A DNA stretch of 64,000 nucleotides. It comes from Endothia cerciana. Lineage: Eukaryota > Ascomycota > Sordariomycetes > Diaporthales > Cryphonectriaceae. Shown one piece after another: positions 1-10,448 of this stretch (within the stretch, counting starts at the first letter, position 1; the number at the start of each line of letters is the position of its first letter). The notes under the pieces are model-generated. The model was given only the letters and a program-made list of their open reading frames with translations, made no database searches and was not told where the DNA came from. The stretch is taken from assembly GCA_026119935.1 (NCBI GenBank), contig JALRMH010000001.1:2108001-2172000 (forward strand), given 5' to 3'. Both the position numbers and the translations under genes were made by a program.

Positions 1-77
1 AAGGAGCTGGGCTTTCCGTCCGCACGTCCCAGAAGAGCCTCGTAGATGCGGTAGAACCCGGTCATCGACGTGCACAT
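1..77 (-). CDS. Possible partial coding exon at left edge, unknown product
   Basis: On the minus strand, positions 77 to 1 read as an open frame beginning MCTSMTGFYRIYEALLG and run off the window edge. The composition looks like a real protein. The ATG at 77-75 is preceded by a purine-rich stretch ending AGAGAAG, so it could be a true start or the interior of an exon just after a splice acceptor. Only about 25 codons are visible and I do not recognise the family. It could also be a chance open frame. Confidence 0.3.
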   Translation of the reverse strand, partial: MCTSMTGFYRIYEALLGRADGKPSS

Positions 78-1831
78 GGCCTTCTCTCTTCTTCCAGCGC
101 CTCTCCACGAGAGCCTCCCGGCGAAGTACGGTCCCCTGAGATCCCGCGGCTACTTTGTCGACCTACGCTACCTATTCGTTGGCCGGCCGGCTGCATGCAT
201 AGGATCCTCGATCGTTGGGGGAAGGGGGAGGGGGGGGGGGGGATTGTTGGTGCAGATTCTCAACAAGACCGCGTCAAGGTGCTCTCGAGGAGTCACAGAA
301 GTGCTGCCAGGCTGATGGAAAGGCCCCCTCTCCGGGCCAGGAAATTGTGGGCAGTACTGTCGCTAGTCTCAACAAATGTTAAGGATCAGTGCTCAGGCGC
401 GCTGGGGCAAGGCGATGAAGGCAAGATGGTGGAGATGACACTGATGATACGGCAGGGGGTTGGACCCGGTAGGAGCACGGGGTCGTCCACGCCGTGCACA
501 GGTTCCATGGTGAGGTGATTAAGGGGTCCTGAAGCAAGAACGACACTCTTGGGCGATGGATTCTGAGGGCTTCGCCCTGTGGCAGGAGAGCAGAACCCCA
601 CCAGGGACCGTCGTCGTCGATCAGTCTAAGCCAAGGACCGACCTGATAGGTAGCTCGCAACATTGAACGAGGGGGCGTCTGCTTGAGCCAGACAGGTAAG
701 CACTCCCTCCCACACAAAAACTCGAGCCGCATCTTCCGGTCGCACGGTGAGAAACATGCCCTGTCGCCTCCTTGCGGGTCGGCCGCTTAGCCTCGTAGAT
801 AAGCTTATGGCTCCCCACAAAGCTGTCGAGCAGCGCGGAGGTCGAAAACCGGGGAGGCGGAGATGCAGCGAGAGACGAAGGACCGCAACGCCCGCCACGG
901 GCCTCCCAGTGCCGGTATCCATATCTGCCAGGTTCCCATAGGTTTGTCCGCTCGTTGCCTCGGGGTATATACGCTGTGATACAGGAAGGACAGTTATTCC
1001 TCATGTGTGCAGCCACATCCTGACTATGGGCTTGCCCCAGAAGGAAGGACAGGAAATGGTGATTGTCGTGCTGCTGCTGTTACTTTTGCGGAAGCTCAGC
1101 GCTCCACCGCCTGGAGTCCCGCCCCAGGAGATGGATGTTTGTTGGCATGCGGTGGGGTTTGAGTATCGCCAATTGTATCTCCACGTGGACGGGTCCCAGT
1201 GTTCCCCCCAGCCCCTCTAAGCACTAAGCCCCCTACCCGTATCCCTCCCGCCCTCATGATCCTTGGCAGGCGTGGCAAGGCTGGCGTTCAGTGTGTTGCT
1301 AGGCCGGTTAGGGGCTCCAGTGGGAGGCTCTAACAGGCCCAAACCAGGACGGCGTTTTTTCTTCTTAGTGTGGTGGGCTTTCCCCATCTCGGATTGGGCC
1401 CCTGGTCCTGTTTTGATTGATGGTAATTTTATTAGCACTATCCAAAACCCGTCCTTGTGGCGCTGCCGCACCCTAAGTCACCCTAGGGTGCGGCAGCCCA
1501 CCCACCGGCAAGCCCCAGCGTCCGCTGTTGTTTCGTGTCGCTGGTTGATGACGTGCAGTTCGGGGTTAAATTTCTCCATCCTGCGTGCGAGCTGGGCCTG
1601 GACGTGTCTCCTACCTCCTGCTGGACCTCGACCTCGAACCTCGACCTCGACCTGCCACTCGGCCGAGTCGTTCATTATCAATCCCCCACACCTGGACATC
1701 ATCTCTTGTTGTATCGTCGACCCTCAGTTGTCCTCTCTTCTGCCCAGCGAGCCGCCGATAGCGCTCACCCGAACCTAGGACCTCGGACCGTGAGCGGACG
1801 TGCGAAGACAGCAGCAGCGGCGGCCGCGACG
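78..1831. other. Intergenic region, no supported gene
   Basis: Only short overlapping reading frames without family motifs are present. It contains a 13-base G run at 230-242, a perfect 13-bp inverted repeat at 1462-1497, a run of CGACCT-like repeats around 1625-1655, and presumably the promoter and 5' leader of the transporter that starts at 1832. Confidence 0.6.
1462..1497. repeat. Perfect inverted repeat (hairpin-forming)
   Basis: The arms GCTGCCGCACCCT (1462-1474) and AGGGTGCGGCAGC (1485-1497) are exact reverse complements around a 10-base spacer. It lies about 335 bases upstream of the transporter start codon. It could be a dimeric transcription-factor site or a structured leader. No function is shown by the sequence itself. 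Confidence 0.8.
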
Positions 1832-3547
1832 ATGTCTGCAACAAAAGAGAACCAGCGCGACTCTGGTGAGGAGGACAGGAAGCTCGAGGGCGGTGTCCTC
1901 CGGCAAGACCATGCCCCTCCAGCTCCAGCGCCCAGCGGCCTCCACCCAGCGGTCTACATCGGGTGCGTTTCTCCCAGAACAGGAGGCGGCCAACGTGTGG
2001 GATACTGACCGTCACGATGCAGGGTCTGGATTGCCTGCTCCTCTGGTGTCATCATCTTCAACAAATGGGTCCTTGCGACTGCCAAATTCAGTAAGGAAGC
2101 GGCCTCCGGTCCAGGAGTCTCGCCCTATCCCGCGAGACACCTGTCTCAATTCCCGTCCCTCCTTTGGTCCGTCGTTCAAGAACACAGCTGCTGACACGAG
2201 ATGCCCTCGAACAGACTTCCGTAGGACTTCCGCGCCCTCGATAGCTGGCTCGCCAGCCTGTGCCCCCGCTCCCAAACCGGTGACTCTCGACTGACGACGA
2301 TGATATAGCCCTCTTCCTAACAACATGGCACATGTTCTTCGCCACCGCCATGACCCAATTCATGGCCAAATTCACCTCCACCCTCGACTCGAGACATAAG
2401 GTTCCCATGAACACCCAGACCTACATGTGAGTGGTGGCAGGACGCAACCGTGGAGGTCCGGTGCCAGGGAGGTGGACGATGCTGACGTGCATGGACAAAC
2501 AGGCGCGCCATCGTCCCCATCGGCATCATGTTCAGCCTGAGTCTGATCTGCGGAAACGTCGCATATCTCTACCTCTCTGTCTCCTTTATCCAGATGCTCA
2601 AGGCAAGTCGATGCACATTGCGGTTGCGGCCGTGGGTCAACTGGCATAGTCTAACAAACTGCATACAGGCCACCAATGCCGTTGTCACTCTCTTCGCAAC
2701 CTGGGCTTTCGGTATTGCCCCTCCCAATATGAAGGTCCTTGGAAATGTCGGCATCATCGTGCTGGGTGTGGTCATCGCCTCCTTCGGCGAGATCAAGTTC
2801 GACCTCGTTGGTTTCATCTGTACGTGTCGCGGCGCTGGGTCGTGCTTGCGAGCTGAGCCGCCGGGGACTGGGCTGACTTGAAGAAACAGACCAGTGCAGC
2901 GGTATCGTCTTCGAGGCCCTCCGTCTCGTCATGATCCAGCGCATGCTGAGCTCCGCCGAGTTCAAGATGGACCCTCTGGTCTCCCTGTACTACTACGCCC
3001 CTGCCTGCGCCGTGATCAACGGCGTTGTCACCTTGTTCGTTGAGGCTCCGCGCATGTCCATGGGTGACATCTACGGTGTCGGCCTGTTCACGCTCCTGGC
3101 CAATGCCTTCGTTGCGTTCCTGCTGAACGTGTCTGTCGTCTTCCTGGTGCGTCGTGACCCCGCTATCTGTGACGTGCTGAGCCCTGCTAAACACCCACGT
3201 CACAGATCGGCAAGACTTCCGCCGTCGTCCTCACCATGTCCGGTATCCTCAAGGATATCCTCCTCGTCTGCGCCTCCCTCGTCATCTTCCGCGATCCCGT
3301 CACCCTCCAGCAGTACTTCGGTTACTCGATCGCCCTTGCCGGTCTCTGCTACTACAAACTTGGCGCCGAGAAGATCCAGTCCGCGTTCACCGATGCTCGC
3401 CTTCAGCTGGGTACGATGCGCCAGAACCACCCTGCACGGGCGAAGGGGGCCGTCGGCTTTCTGGTCTTCGGCGGCATTCTCTTCGGCGCCTACGTGTTCT
3501 GGCCCAGCTTGCACATGCCGCCAGTCATCACCACGCCATCGGGCTAA
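1832..3547 (+). CDS. TPT-family (triose-phosphate/nucleotide-sugar type) transporter
   Basis: Seven exons join in frame to 388 residues: 1832-1962, 2023-2090, 2309-2426, 2503-2602, 2669-2819, 2890-3146 and 3206-3547. The product is a multi-span membrane protein of the drug/metabolite transporter superfamily, TPT branch, probably in a Golgi or ER membrane and exchanging a phosphorylated or nucleotide-linked sugar. Family hallmarks are an early FNKWVL motif in the first helix, the SFIQMLKAT stretch split by intron 4, the VVIASFGEI helix, and near the end TMSGILKDILLV followed by FGYSIALAG. The N-terminus (about 40 residues) and the C-terminal tail are hydrophilic. Intron 4 (2603-2668) has a GC-AG donor, AG|GCAAGT. 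The start at 1832 is the only in-frame ATG before the first helix. It is convergent with the next gene. Substrate cannot be told from sequence. Confidence 0.9.
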
Positions 3548-4320
3548 GCATGTACCCACCTCAATGAATCAGTCATCCTGGCTGTGCCTTGTGGGTTCGG
3601 CGTTTGACAGGACTGGAGGGGGCAACATGAGAAACAAATCTGACACGGCAAAGAATGGAGCGGACAGTGGGGAATATGCAGCATAACGGATGTGCTACTC
3701 ATGGATCTGTGTTATAGACTGTCACTATTTGTCTCTGGTTCACCCTCATTGGGCGATGTACATTGTATGGAGAGCCGCGGGGCCCGGCCCTCTGGTAGGA
3801 AGGTGTACGATCTTGAACGACCGGGCGACTTCTGATGCTCTCGAAGTGCTCGGTTTCAATATTTCTAGACTACTTCATCTGTGCCGCTTATGGCATCTTG
3901 ACTTGACGGAGAAACGGTCAGATCAATTGTAAATTACGGACATGTATAGAATTATCTTATATCATAAATATTTTATTTTTTTTGCGACTATTTTAAGAAT
4001 AACAGAACTGTTTAGCCCAAGTAAAGACCCATCCTTCATCGATGCTCTCTCAAGGAGGGTGAGGAGCATTGCTGCACCTTGCGAGAGACGCCGAGATCCA
4101 TGATGAAATGACGTGTACTGCTTCTGTCAAAGTGTCGGATGTGTTGTGCCCGTCAAGCTAATCTGCCTCAGATCCATGTCAATCTCAACAAAAAGAAGAA
4201 AAGGATAAGAAACCCGAATATATGTCTCTTCCACCAGTTATCACTCATTTGACCTCTCAGGGTCTCCATTCCCCGCTGAATCAGCCCAGCCCCCTAGCCG
4301 CCTGCAGAGCTGCACCGTCT
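3548..4320. other. Intergenic region between two convergent genes
   Basis: No coding frame with support. It should hold the two facing 3' ends. A strongly AT-rich patch lies at about 3930-4000 and is the likeliest place for polyadenylation signals. Confidence 0.6.
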
Positions 4321-5262
4321 TCACGAACCAGAACGATAGGGCCTTAGAAAGCGCATAAAGCGCTGATAGGGCGTCTCGGGCCAGTTGCCCTCCTCGTCGC
4401 TCTCCTCAGGGGTGTCGACAGAGCAGTGATCCAGTCCCGATGCGGACGACCCTGACCCCCCTTCATCATCTCCCTCCTCAGGGGCGTCGTGAGGGCTGTT
4501 GGCCGTCTCCGCCTGAGACGAACCCGGGCCGCCAATATCGGCATCAGCACCGGCAGCAGCCTGTATGTAGCTGCGCAGGTACAGGGGACGGCTAGACTCG
4601 TCCCCGCCGGGGGCAGCGCCGCGGCTCAGCTCTGCCCTCAGGGCGGCGGCGGCCGCCTCGGCCCGCAGGAACCCGGAGCGCATCTCCAGCTCCCGGAGCG
4701 CCGCGCCGAACTGCTGCCTGTCCCAGTGCTGGTACCCCCCCGGCATCGAGGGGGCGAGGTAGTGGTTGAGGTCGGCCGGCCCGATGGGCGTGACGGGGCC
4801 GGAGCCGCGGGTCGCCAGCCGGTACCTGGCCAGGAGGCGGGTGTACTCCTCCTCTGCGAGCCACTGCCGCCTGAACATGGCCGTCAGGACCCAGAAGCCG
4901 TCGTCTCGGTGCTGCCTGGGGTACCGCGTCGACAGGTCCGGACCGTTGCTGGGGGCCGGGGCCGTGTCCGTGTCCGTGTCCGTGTCCGTGCCGGCCACGC
5001 CCGCCACCTGCCCACGGGCCCCTGCCAGGCCGGCCTCCCCGCGGGCCGTGGACAGCTTCCTGAGCTCCTCGGCGAGCCTCTCGTCGGCCCATCCATCCTT
5101 CTTAAACCTATACATGATCGACAGGTACTCCTCGTCGGTCTTCCGCCCCTTGGGCGCGGAGCCGGTCGTCATACTGCTGAGGGACATGCTGGGGTCCATG
5201 TTGGGAGAAGTGACTTCCTTTCTATTAGCGGCGTTAGTACCCGAGATCATCATGATCGACAT
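4321..5262 (-). CDS. Hypothetical protein, acidic C-terminus
   Basis: An uninterrupted frame of 313 codons from the ATG at 5262. The same frame stays open to 5571, so the start is uncertain and an upstream exon is possible (a CTAG lies just before this ATG). I do not recognise the family. The middle has two similar blocks built around a WADERLAEELRKL or WLAEEEYTRLLARY type helix, which may be an internal duplication. Between them lies a short alternating Thr-Asp run encoded by a hexamer repeat. The C-terminal third is Ser/Glu/Asp-rich and ends with an aromatic-basic tail (FMRFLRPYR). No signal peptide or membrane segment. Very GC-rich, in line with coding DNA here. Confidence 0.6.
   Translation of the reverse strand: MSIMMISGTNAANRKEVTSPNMDPSMSLSSMTTGSAPKGRKTDEEYLSIMYRFKKDGWADERLAEELRKLSTARGEAGLAGARGQVAGVAGTDTDTDTDTAPAPSNGPDLSTRYPRQHRDDGFWVLTAMFRRQWLAEEEYTRLLARYRLATRGSGPVTPIGPADLNHYLAPSMPGGYQHWDRQQFGAALRELEMRSGFLRAEAAAAALRAELSRGAAPGGDESSRPLYLRSYIQAAAGADADIGGPGSSQAETANSPHDAPEEGDDEGGSGSSASGLDHCSVDTPEESDEEGNWPETPYQRFMRFLRPYRSGS
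4962..4990. repeat. Hexanucleotide tandem repeat inside a gene
   Basis: About four copies of GTGTCC in tandem. On the minus strand they encode an alternating Asp-Thr run in the hypothetical protein, so copy-number changes would keep the frame. Confidence 0.85.
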
Positions 5263-6518
5263 CCTAGATGCAATAAGACACCAGTGAGGAACGGGGGAAA
5301 AGACATGTACTCCAGGGGCAAACAGTGGACGGCGGTCGTTGAGTATGGGCCATCTCTGATGGGCCAAGAGCTGGCGGTGTGATTCAACAGGCACTCGTCT
5401 GATGAAACACGCAACGGGGGGAGCGGCGGTGGTCCTCTGACATGAATGTATATGAAGAGTGCGGGAAGATGATAGATCGCACGAGGAATTGACTCCACAG
5501 AGGCAGTCAGTCCTCCGCATGCAGCGGAAACCGACAGGCCCTGCTAAGAGACCACTCTGAGGGGCCAACATACTCTTGTTGTAACCCGGACCGATACTAG
5601 GCGAGTACAGTATGAGGACGCAGGACTTAGGCTTACCTGCGCTTAATTGGAATGTTCTTGAGTGGTATTGTATAGAAAAGGCGCTCGCTGTGGGCAGTGG
5701 GTGAGATCTCGTAAGAGGCAGTTGGCGATAGAGAAAACGTTGGAAAGGGGATGTTTCTGAGTTGTAAGAGCATCACCCTGTATCTCTGGGGCCAAGAAGG
5801 GTCTCAGAGTTAATATGTGCAACTTATTGTCAAGTTTGCTTAGCCTGACGCTTGGATGAGGGCCGTCGAAGATCATCATGGCTATCGTATGTTGGCAAAG
5901 CCCATCTGACGAGGATACGCTCGTGCGCGCCCCGTTGACTCAGACACTAAGTAATTGTGTAGCCACGGAGTTGTGAATATTACTGACTATAGCCACAGCC
6001 CTCCAGAAGGTCGTGACAGTGCAACACTAGGAACGCACGAGTTGGTTTCAAGACTAAGAAAAGTGTGGTGTGGACCCCGCGGAAGCCTCTATGTTATGAC
6101 CTCATGTCGTTGTTCTCGCACATCGGTATACGCATGTTCGAAAAGGGCATCACAGTGGTCAAGATCCATTTGGTCCTTGATGCCGCGAGTCCAAGATGAA
6201 TTGCTTTCGTTTGAATGAGCCGTAGTAATGCTGTCCTGGCACTGTTGTCGATCATAGGCGTCGACACCCACGAGTATCTAGGACTACTGGCACCATAGTT
6301 TTCACATAGCGCTCGAGACTCTTCGACTATACGACCTAGCTCCAGCTGATCGGTATGTACGCTCCTTGTAACAAGAGTGGCCAAGAACGGCCCTTCAGTC
6401 GTGGTTCGACGAATGAAAACGTTTTATCACTTAGGCTATTTAATCTTAAAAGCAAAATGGCTGCGCAGCACACCTTTGAATCATGGTATCTATTTTATAA
6501 CAACATTTAAGTAGTAGG
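5263..6518. other. Intergenic region, no supported gene
   Basis: Short frames on both strands lack motifs and fungal coding bias. The end near 6420-6520 is AT-rich and is the 3' side of the oxidoreductase gene. Confidence 0.55.
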
Positions 6519-7751
6519 CTAAGAAGCAACCCGCAGTATGATCTTCCCGAAATGTGATCCCTCATGTAGGAACTTGAAAGCCTCCACGGCCTGGTGGAAC
6601 TCAAAAACGTGATCTACGGCCGGCTTGATCTGGTGCTGAGCATAGAAGCCACACATCTCCTGAAACCTATCCCTCGGCCCGTTCAGGATACCCTTGAGGG
6701 TCACTGTCCTCCTGAGGGCCAGCACGTTGATATTGGTCAGGTCGCCTTCGGGGTCGTCCTGCTTGCCGGTCACGTAACCGATGCTGTTGATCACGCCGCC
6801 GAACGTCACGCAGTCAAAGGACTTGCGCAGGGTGCCAGCGCCTCCGACCTCGAAGATGATGTCAGCGCCGTTGCCATTCGTGAGCTCCATAACCTCCTTC
6901 TCCCAGTCTGGATTGCTCCGGTAGTTGATGAGGTGATCGGCCCCCAGGTCTCTGGCACGGGCAAGCTTCTCGTCCGAGGACGAGGTGACGATGGCTTTGG
7001 GTGGTCATCATTAGCCACACATATTTTGGAGCAAGAAGGTGAGACGGGCGCTGCTTGGTGGGCAACGAGGGAAAAGGGAAGAGTGGGGGCATTTACTCAT
7101 CGCGCCACTAGCCTTGGCAATCTGCATGCCGCTGATACTGACGCCGCCAGTACCTTGGACTAGCACAACTTCACCCTTCCCGCCAGCCTGACCCAGAGGC
7201 CGTAGGCCGTTGATAGCCATCCAAGCCGTTACAGCAGCAATAGGGAGACAGGCGGCCTCCTCATCGGTGAGGTGGTCGGGCGCCTTGACCAGACCCGTTT
7301 CAGGGAAGAGACGATAGTCCTGAAGCACGCCATCCTGTGGCAAGCCCAGGCCGGACGCCATGTAGTGTTCCTGGATCTGCCCTGTCAAATGTGCCTGGCA
7401 AAAGGTAGCCATGACGCGATCTCCGGCCTTCCAGGACGAGACGCCGGGACCGGTGGCTGCTACCTCACCACACATGTCCGAGCACAGGACGAGAGAGGTA
7501 TTGGACCCGCCGTCGATGGTCTTGTGGTGATTGTAGAGCCCCATGGCCACTGCGATCATGTTAGCAGGTCTGATCTCGGATGACTGCATCTCAGATGATT
7601 GCTGACCTTCCGTGTCGCGGTAGTTTAGTGAGACAGCCTTGATGCGGACGAGGACCTCGCCGTCGCCGGGCTTGGGAACTGGACCGGACGTTTTGAAGAT
7701 CTTATCGAGGCCATCTTGGCACGTCCGCCATTGACGGTTCACCTCGGCCAT
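6519..7751 (-). CDS. MDR-family alcohol dehydrogenase/quinone oxidoreductase-like enzyme
   Basis: Two exons (7751-7097 and 6994-6519) join to 376 residues across a 102-nt intron with donor GTAAAT and acceptor AAAG. The product belongs to the medium-chain dehydrogenase/reductase superfamily: an N-terminal GroES-like domain (GDEVLVRIKAVSLNYRD-type motif near residue 30, then AGDRVMATF) and a Rossmann domain with VLVQGTGGVSISG for NAD(P)H binding, followed by a TSSSDEKLARARDLGAD segment. The usual structural and catalytic zinc cysteine clusters are not apparent, which points to the zinc-independent quinone-reductase or enoyl-reductase-like branch. It probably reduces a carbonyl or conjugated substrate with NAD(P)H in the cytosol. 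It is divergent from the RNA ligase gene. Confidence 0.9.
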
Positions 7752-9296
7752 GATTCAGTTTTTCTCTGGGTTGCCTATCTGGACTGGAGTGTTTTGATGG
7801 GTGGAGAGGCGCGAGAGAAGCTATTTGATTGCGGCGCAGATAGATTTGGAGGGCTCCTCAGTGCTAGTACATTAAAATCATCTACAGCGCTGATAAATCA
7901 CGGTCCCGATGGACGAGCGGGCGTGGTTTGGGGAGGTTTCATCCAATAACGAATTGTAGCAAAGCTCCTCGCTCCTCTTATAGGGTGAAGGCTATCATAC
8001 TATGTAGAGAATTTTGGCATTTTTATGACCTCATTCCCTGAAAGTGGTGGATCCTAGCAAGACGGTGGGATCCTGGCCTGTACCATAGCACGTGCATAGT
8101 AATTGATAGTCGCAAACCCAGGCCACCACGATCCTAGTAAAGCAACAAGATGGTCATGTAATCATCGAAAAAGAATTACCCTCGTCTAAATCTTTCTACA
8201 AAAGCAGAGAGCCTGCTTGCATGCGGACAAACGGGTACAAGCAGAAAGATGCGCCATTGTAGAAAACACCTTGAGGATAGTCCACAAATTATTTTCAGAT
8301 TAATCATGTTGGATGATGACTTTGCCTCGCCCAGCCACGGGTAGATAGCCCATGATTGATGGAAAACTTCAATTTAGAGGTGTATCTATCTACACTGGAC
8401 TGTCAAGTCCATAAACGAGTAACAATCTGAAAGTGCCTCGTGGCGCAATGAATCTAATAGACCCAGCTAAAAGTGCGACGCCGGTCTGATCATCGAGTAG
8501 GCCGAGGAAGGCAAACATAGCGTTATACCCCCAGTCAGTAGGTAGGGCATTCAGCACGAGTATCGCGATTAAGATCAGGCTGTGGAGTGGACGTTACAGC
8601 ACAAGGCGGACCATGTCCCTGCCGGTATAGTGAGATAAGAGGAGGATGAATTGCTGGACTTAAGGGACAACTTATGCCCGGCGAGAATACAAGGTATTTT
8701 GCATGAATGTAGTCCATAGACTATAGTCACAAAGCACTGGAATGCTGGGCGATGGTGGGATGACATTGGCATTGGTGTCGAAGCAGACCGTGGTCTGAGC
8801 CATTCAGCCGCACTCCAACACCGGTCCATCCGCGAGGCTGAAGCTCCTCTCATTGTGGCCAATTTAGAGGACACAGGCAAGCCCATCTTTAATAATGAAG
8901 GTTGGATGAACAGACATGAGATCTCGATGTATCATCGGCCGCAGCTTAGATAGCCAGAGACTCATTGAGATCGTATTTTCATTCCATCAACCCAATTTCA
9001 TTCTTCGGTGCCCAACAATGCCTAGATTCTCTAGGATCCCAGGGTCCCGAGGCCTGTGCATCAATTTAGGTACATGAATAGACAGCCATTCGATGAAGTA
9101 TCGCCGAGTGAAGGGCTCTGGCGGCCCTGTGAAAGGATGGAGCGTCGAGGCACTCCCTATTTGGCCTTGGTGGTTGCTCCTTCTTTCCTTTGTCTTACAC
9201 TCAACACCGCAACAGCGTCTTAAGTCTCTTCAGTCAACATATCCCAGCTTTCCACTCTCCACCACCGGTAACTTCGCGGTGCGTTTCCTAACCACG
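7752..9296. other. Intergenic region between divergent genes
   Basis: No supported gene. It carries the promoters of the MDR oxidoreductase (minus) and RNA ligase (plus). Related short sequences around GATCCTAGCAA/GGATCCTGG/GATCCTAGTAA recur at about 8050-8140. Confidence 0.55.
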
Positions 9297-10448
9297 ATGG
9301 AACCTCAACGAAAACTCGTCACCCTTCGCACTATCACCCACATCCGCCGCATGCACGGCGCCAAGTACAAGCGCTACGACGTTGCCACCGTCGGCGGCGG
9401 ATGGACTGTCGTCGTCTACCGCGGCGACTTCGAGGTCGGCCAGCTGGTCCTGTACTTTGAAATCGACAGCTTCATCCCTGCGACAAACGGACGGTTTAGC
9501 TGGGAGATGTTCGACTGCCTGACCGACTTTCGGGGAGAGAAAGGCTATCATGTCCGGTCCCAGATGCTCGGAAAACAGATCTCGCAGGGCCTCGTCCAGC
9601 CAGTCGGGGCCATGCCCGACGTCAAGGCCGTGCTGGAGAAGCTACAAGAAGAGCACGGGATGGAGAAGGGAACAAGGACGGCCATGGAGATGGCATTTGA
9701 GGACATTATCGGTGTTAAGAAATGGGAGATCCCGTTCGAGGCGTGGGGAGAAATCCGTGGTCGAGCCCCATCGTTCTTCCCTCGACCGGCGAGCGAGCGC
9801 GTACAGAACATTCCGGACCTGTTCACGTACAGACACCTCAGCGAGTGGTTCCAGGTCACCGAGAAGATAGATGGCGTCTCCATGACCGTCTATCAAGCTG
9901 CTCACGGCTCAAAATGGTACATGTCTCTGCCCGCTGCGCCCAGTGGATCGAGCCAGGAGACCCAGAATGCATGCCTTGGCGTTGCCAGCGCAAGCCATGA
10001 CCTTGATGAGCGAGCAGACGATATCTACTGGAAGGCGGCCAAGAATGTAGGCCTTCCGGCGAGACTCCATGAGACAGGCCTCAAGAACGTCGCGATCCAG
10101 GGCGAGCTCATCGGCCCTACCATCGGAAGCAACAGCATAGCGTTCCCGGACAACGCCAAGCACATGTTCATAGTGTTCCAGATCTTCAATATCGACAAGC
10201 AGGAGTACCTCAGACCCATGGAGACCGTGGATATCTGTGCGAGAATGTCACTCCCACACGTGCCAGTGCTTGGATACTTCAAGCTGCGAGATTTTGCCAA
10301 GAGCTTGGAAGAGATACTGGCCAAAGCTGAGGGTGTGGGTACAATGGGCCAGACGAGGGAGGGGTTGGTGTTCAAGAGCATGAGCTCGAGGGAGGGCTTT
10401 GCCTTCAAAGTGATTTCCAACAGCTGGCTGCTCGAGCAGGGCGAGTAG
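9297..10448 (+). CDS. RNA ligase, Deinococcus (DRB0094) type
   Basis: Intronless frame giving 383 residues from the ATG at 9297 (context CCACGATGG). The frame is open back to 9093, and an upstream ATG would add 68 residues with a hydrophobic stretch, but homology begins right after 9297. The N-terminal half fits the OB-like domain of the DraRnl family. The C-terminal half is a nucleotidyltransferase domain: motif I EKIDGVSM with the predicted AMP-accepting lysine at residue 190, motif III-like GELIG at 269-273, the MFIVFQIFNI strand, motif IV EGLVFK at 355-360 and motif V FAFKVIS with Lys371. The enzyme would seal RNA 3'-OH/5'-phosphate ends through a lysyl-AMP intermediate. DraRnl is known to seal nicked duplexes with a ribonucleotide at the 3' side. 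Physiological role in fungi is not evident here. Confidence 0.92.
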   Translation: MEPQRKLVTLRTITHIRRMHGAKYKRYDVATVGGGWTVVVYRGDFEVGQLVLYFEIDSFIPATNGRFSWEMFDCLTDFRGEKGYHVRSQMLGKQISQGLVQPVGAMPDVKAVLEKLQEEHGMEKGTRTAMEMAFEDIIGVKKWEIPFEAWGEIRGRAPSFFPRPASERVQNIPDLFTYRHLSEWFQVTEKIDGVSMTVYQAAHGSKWYMSLPAAPSGSSQETQNACLGVASASHDLDERADDIYWKAAKNVGLPARLHETGLKNVAIQGELIGPTIGSNSIAFPDNAKHMFIVFQIFNIDKQEYLRPMETVDICARMSLPHVPVLGYFKLRDFAKSLEEILAKAEGVGTMGQTREGLVFKSMSSREGFAFKVISNSWLLEQGE

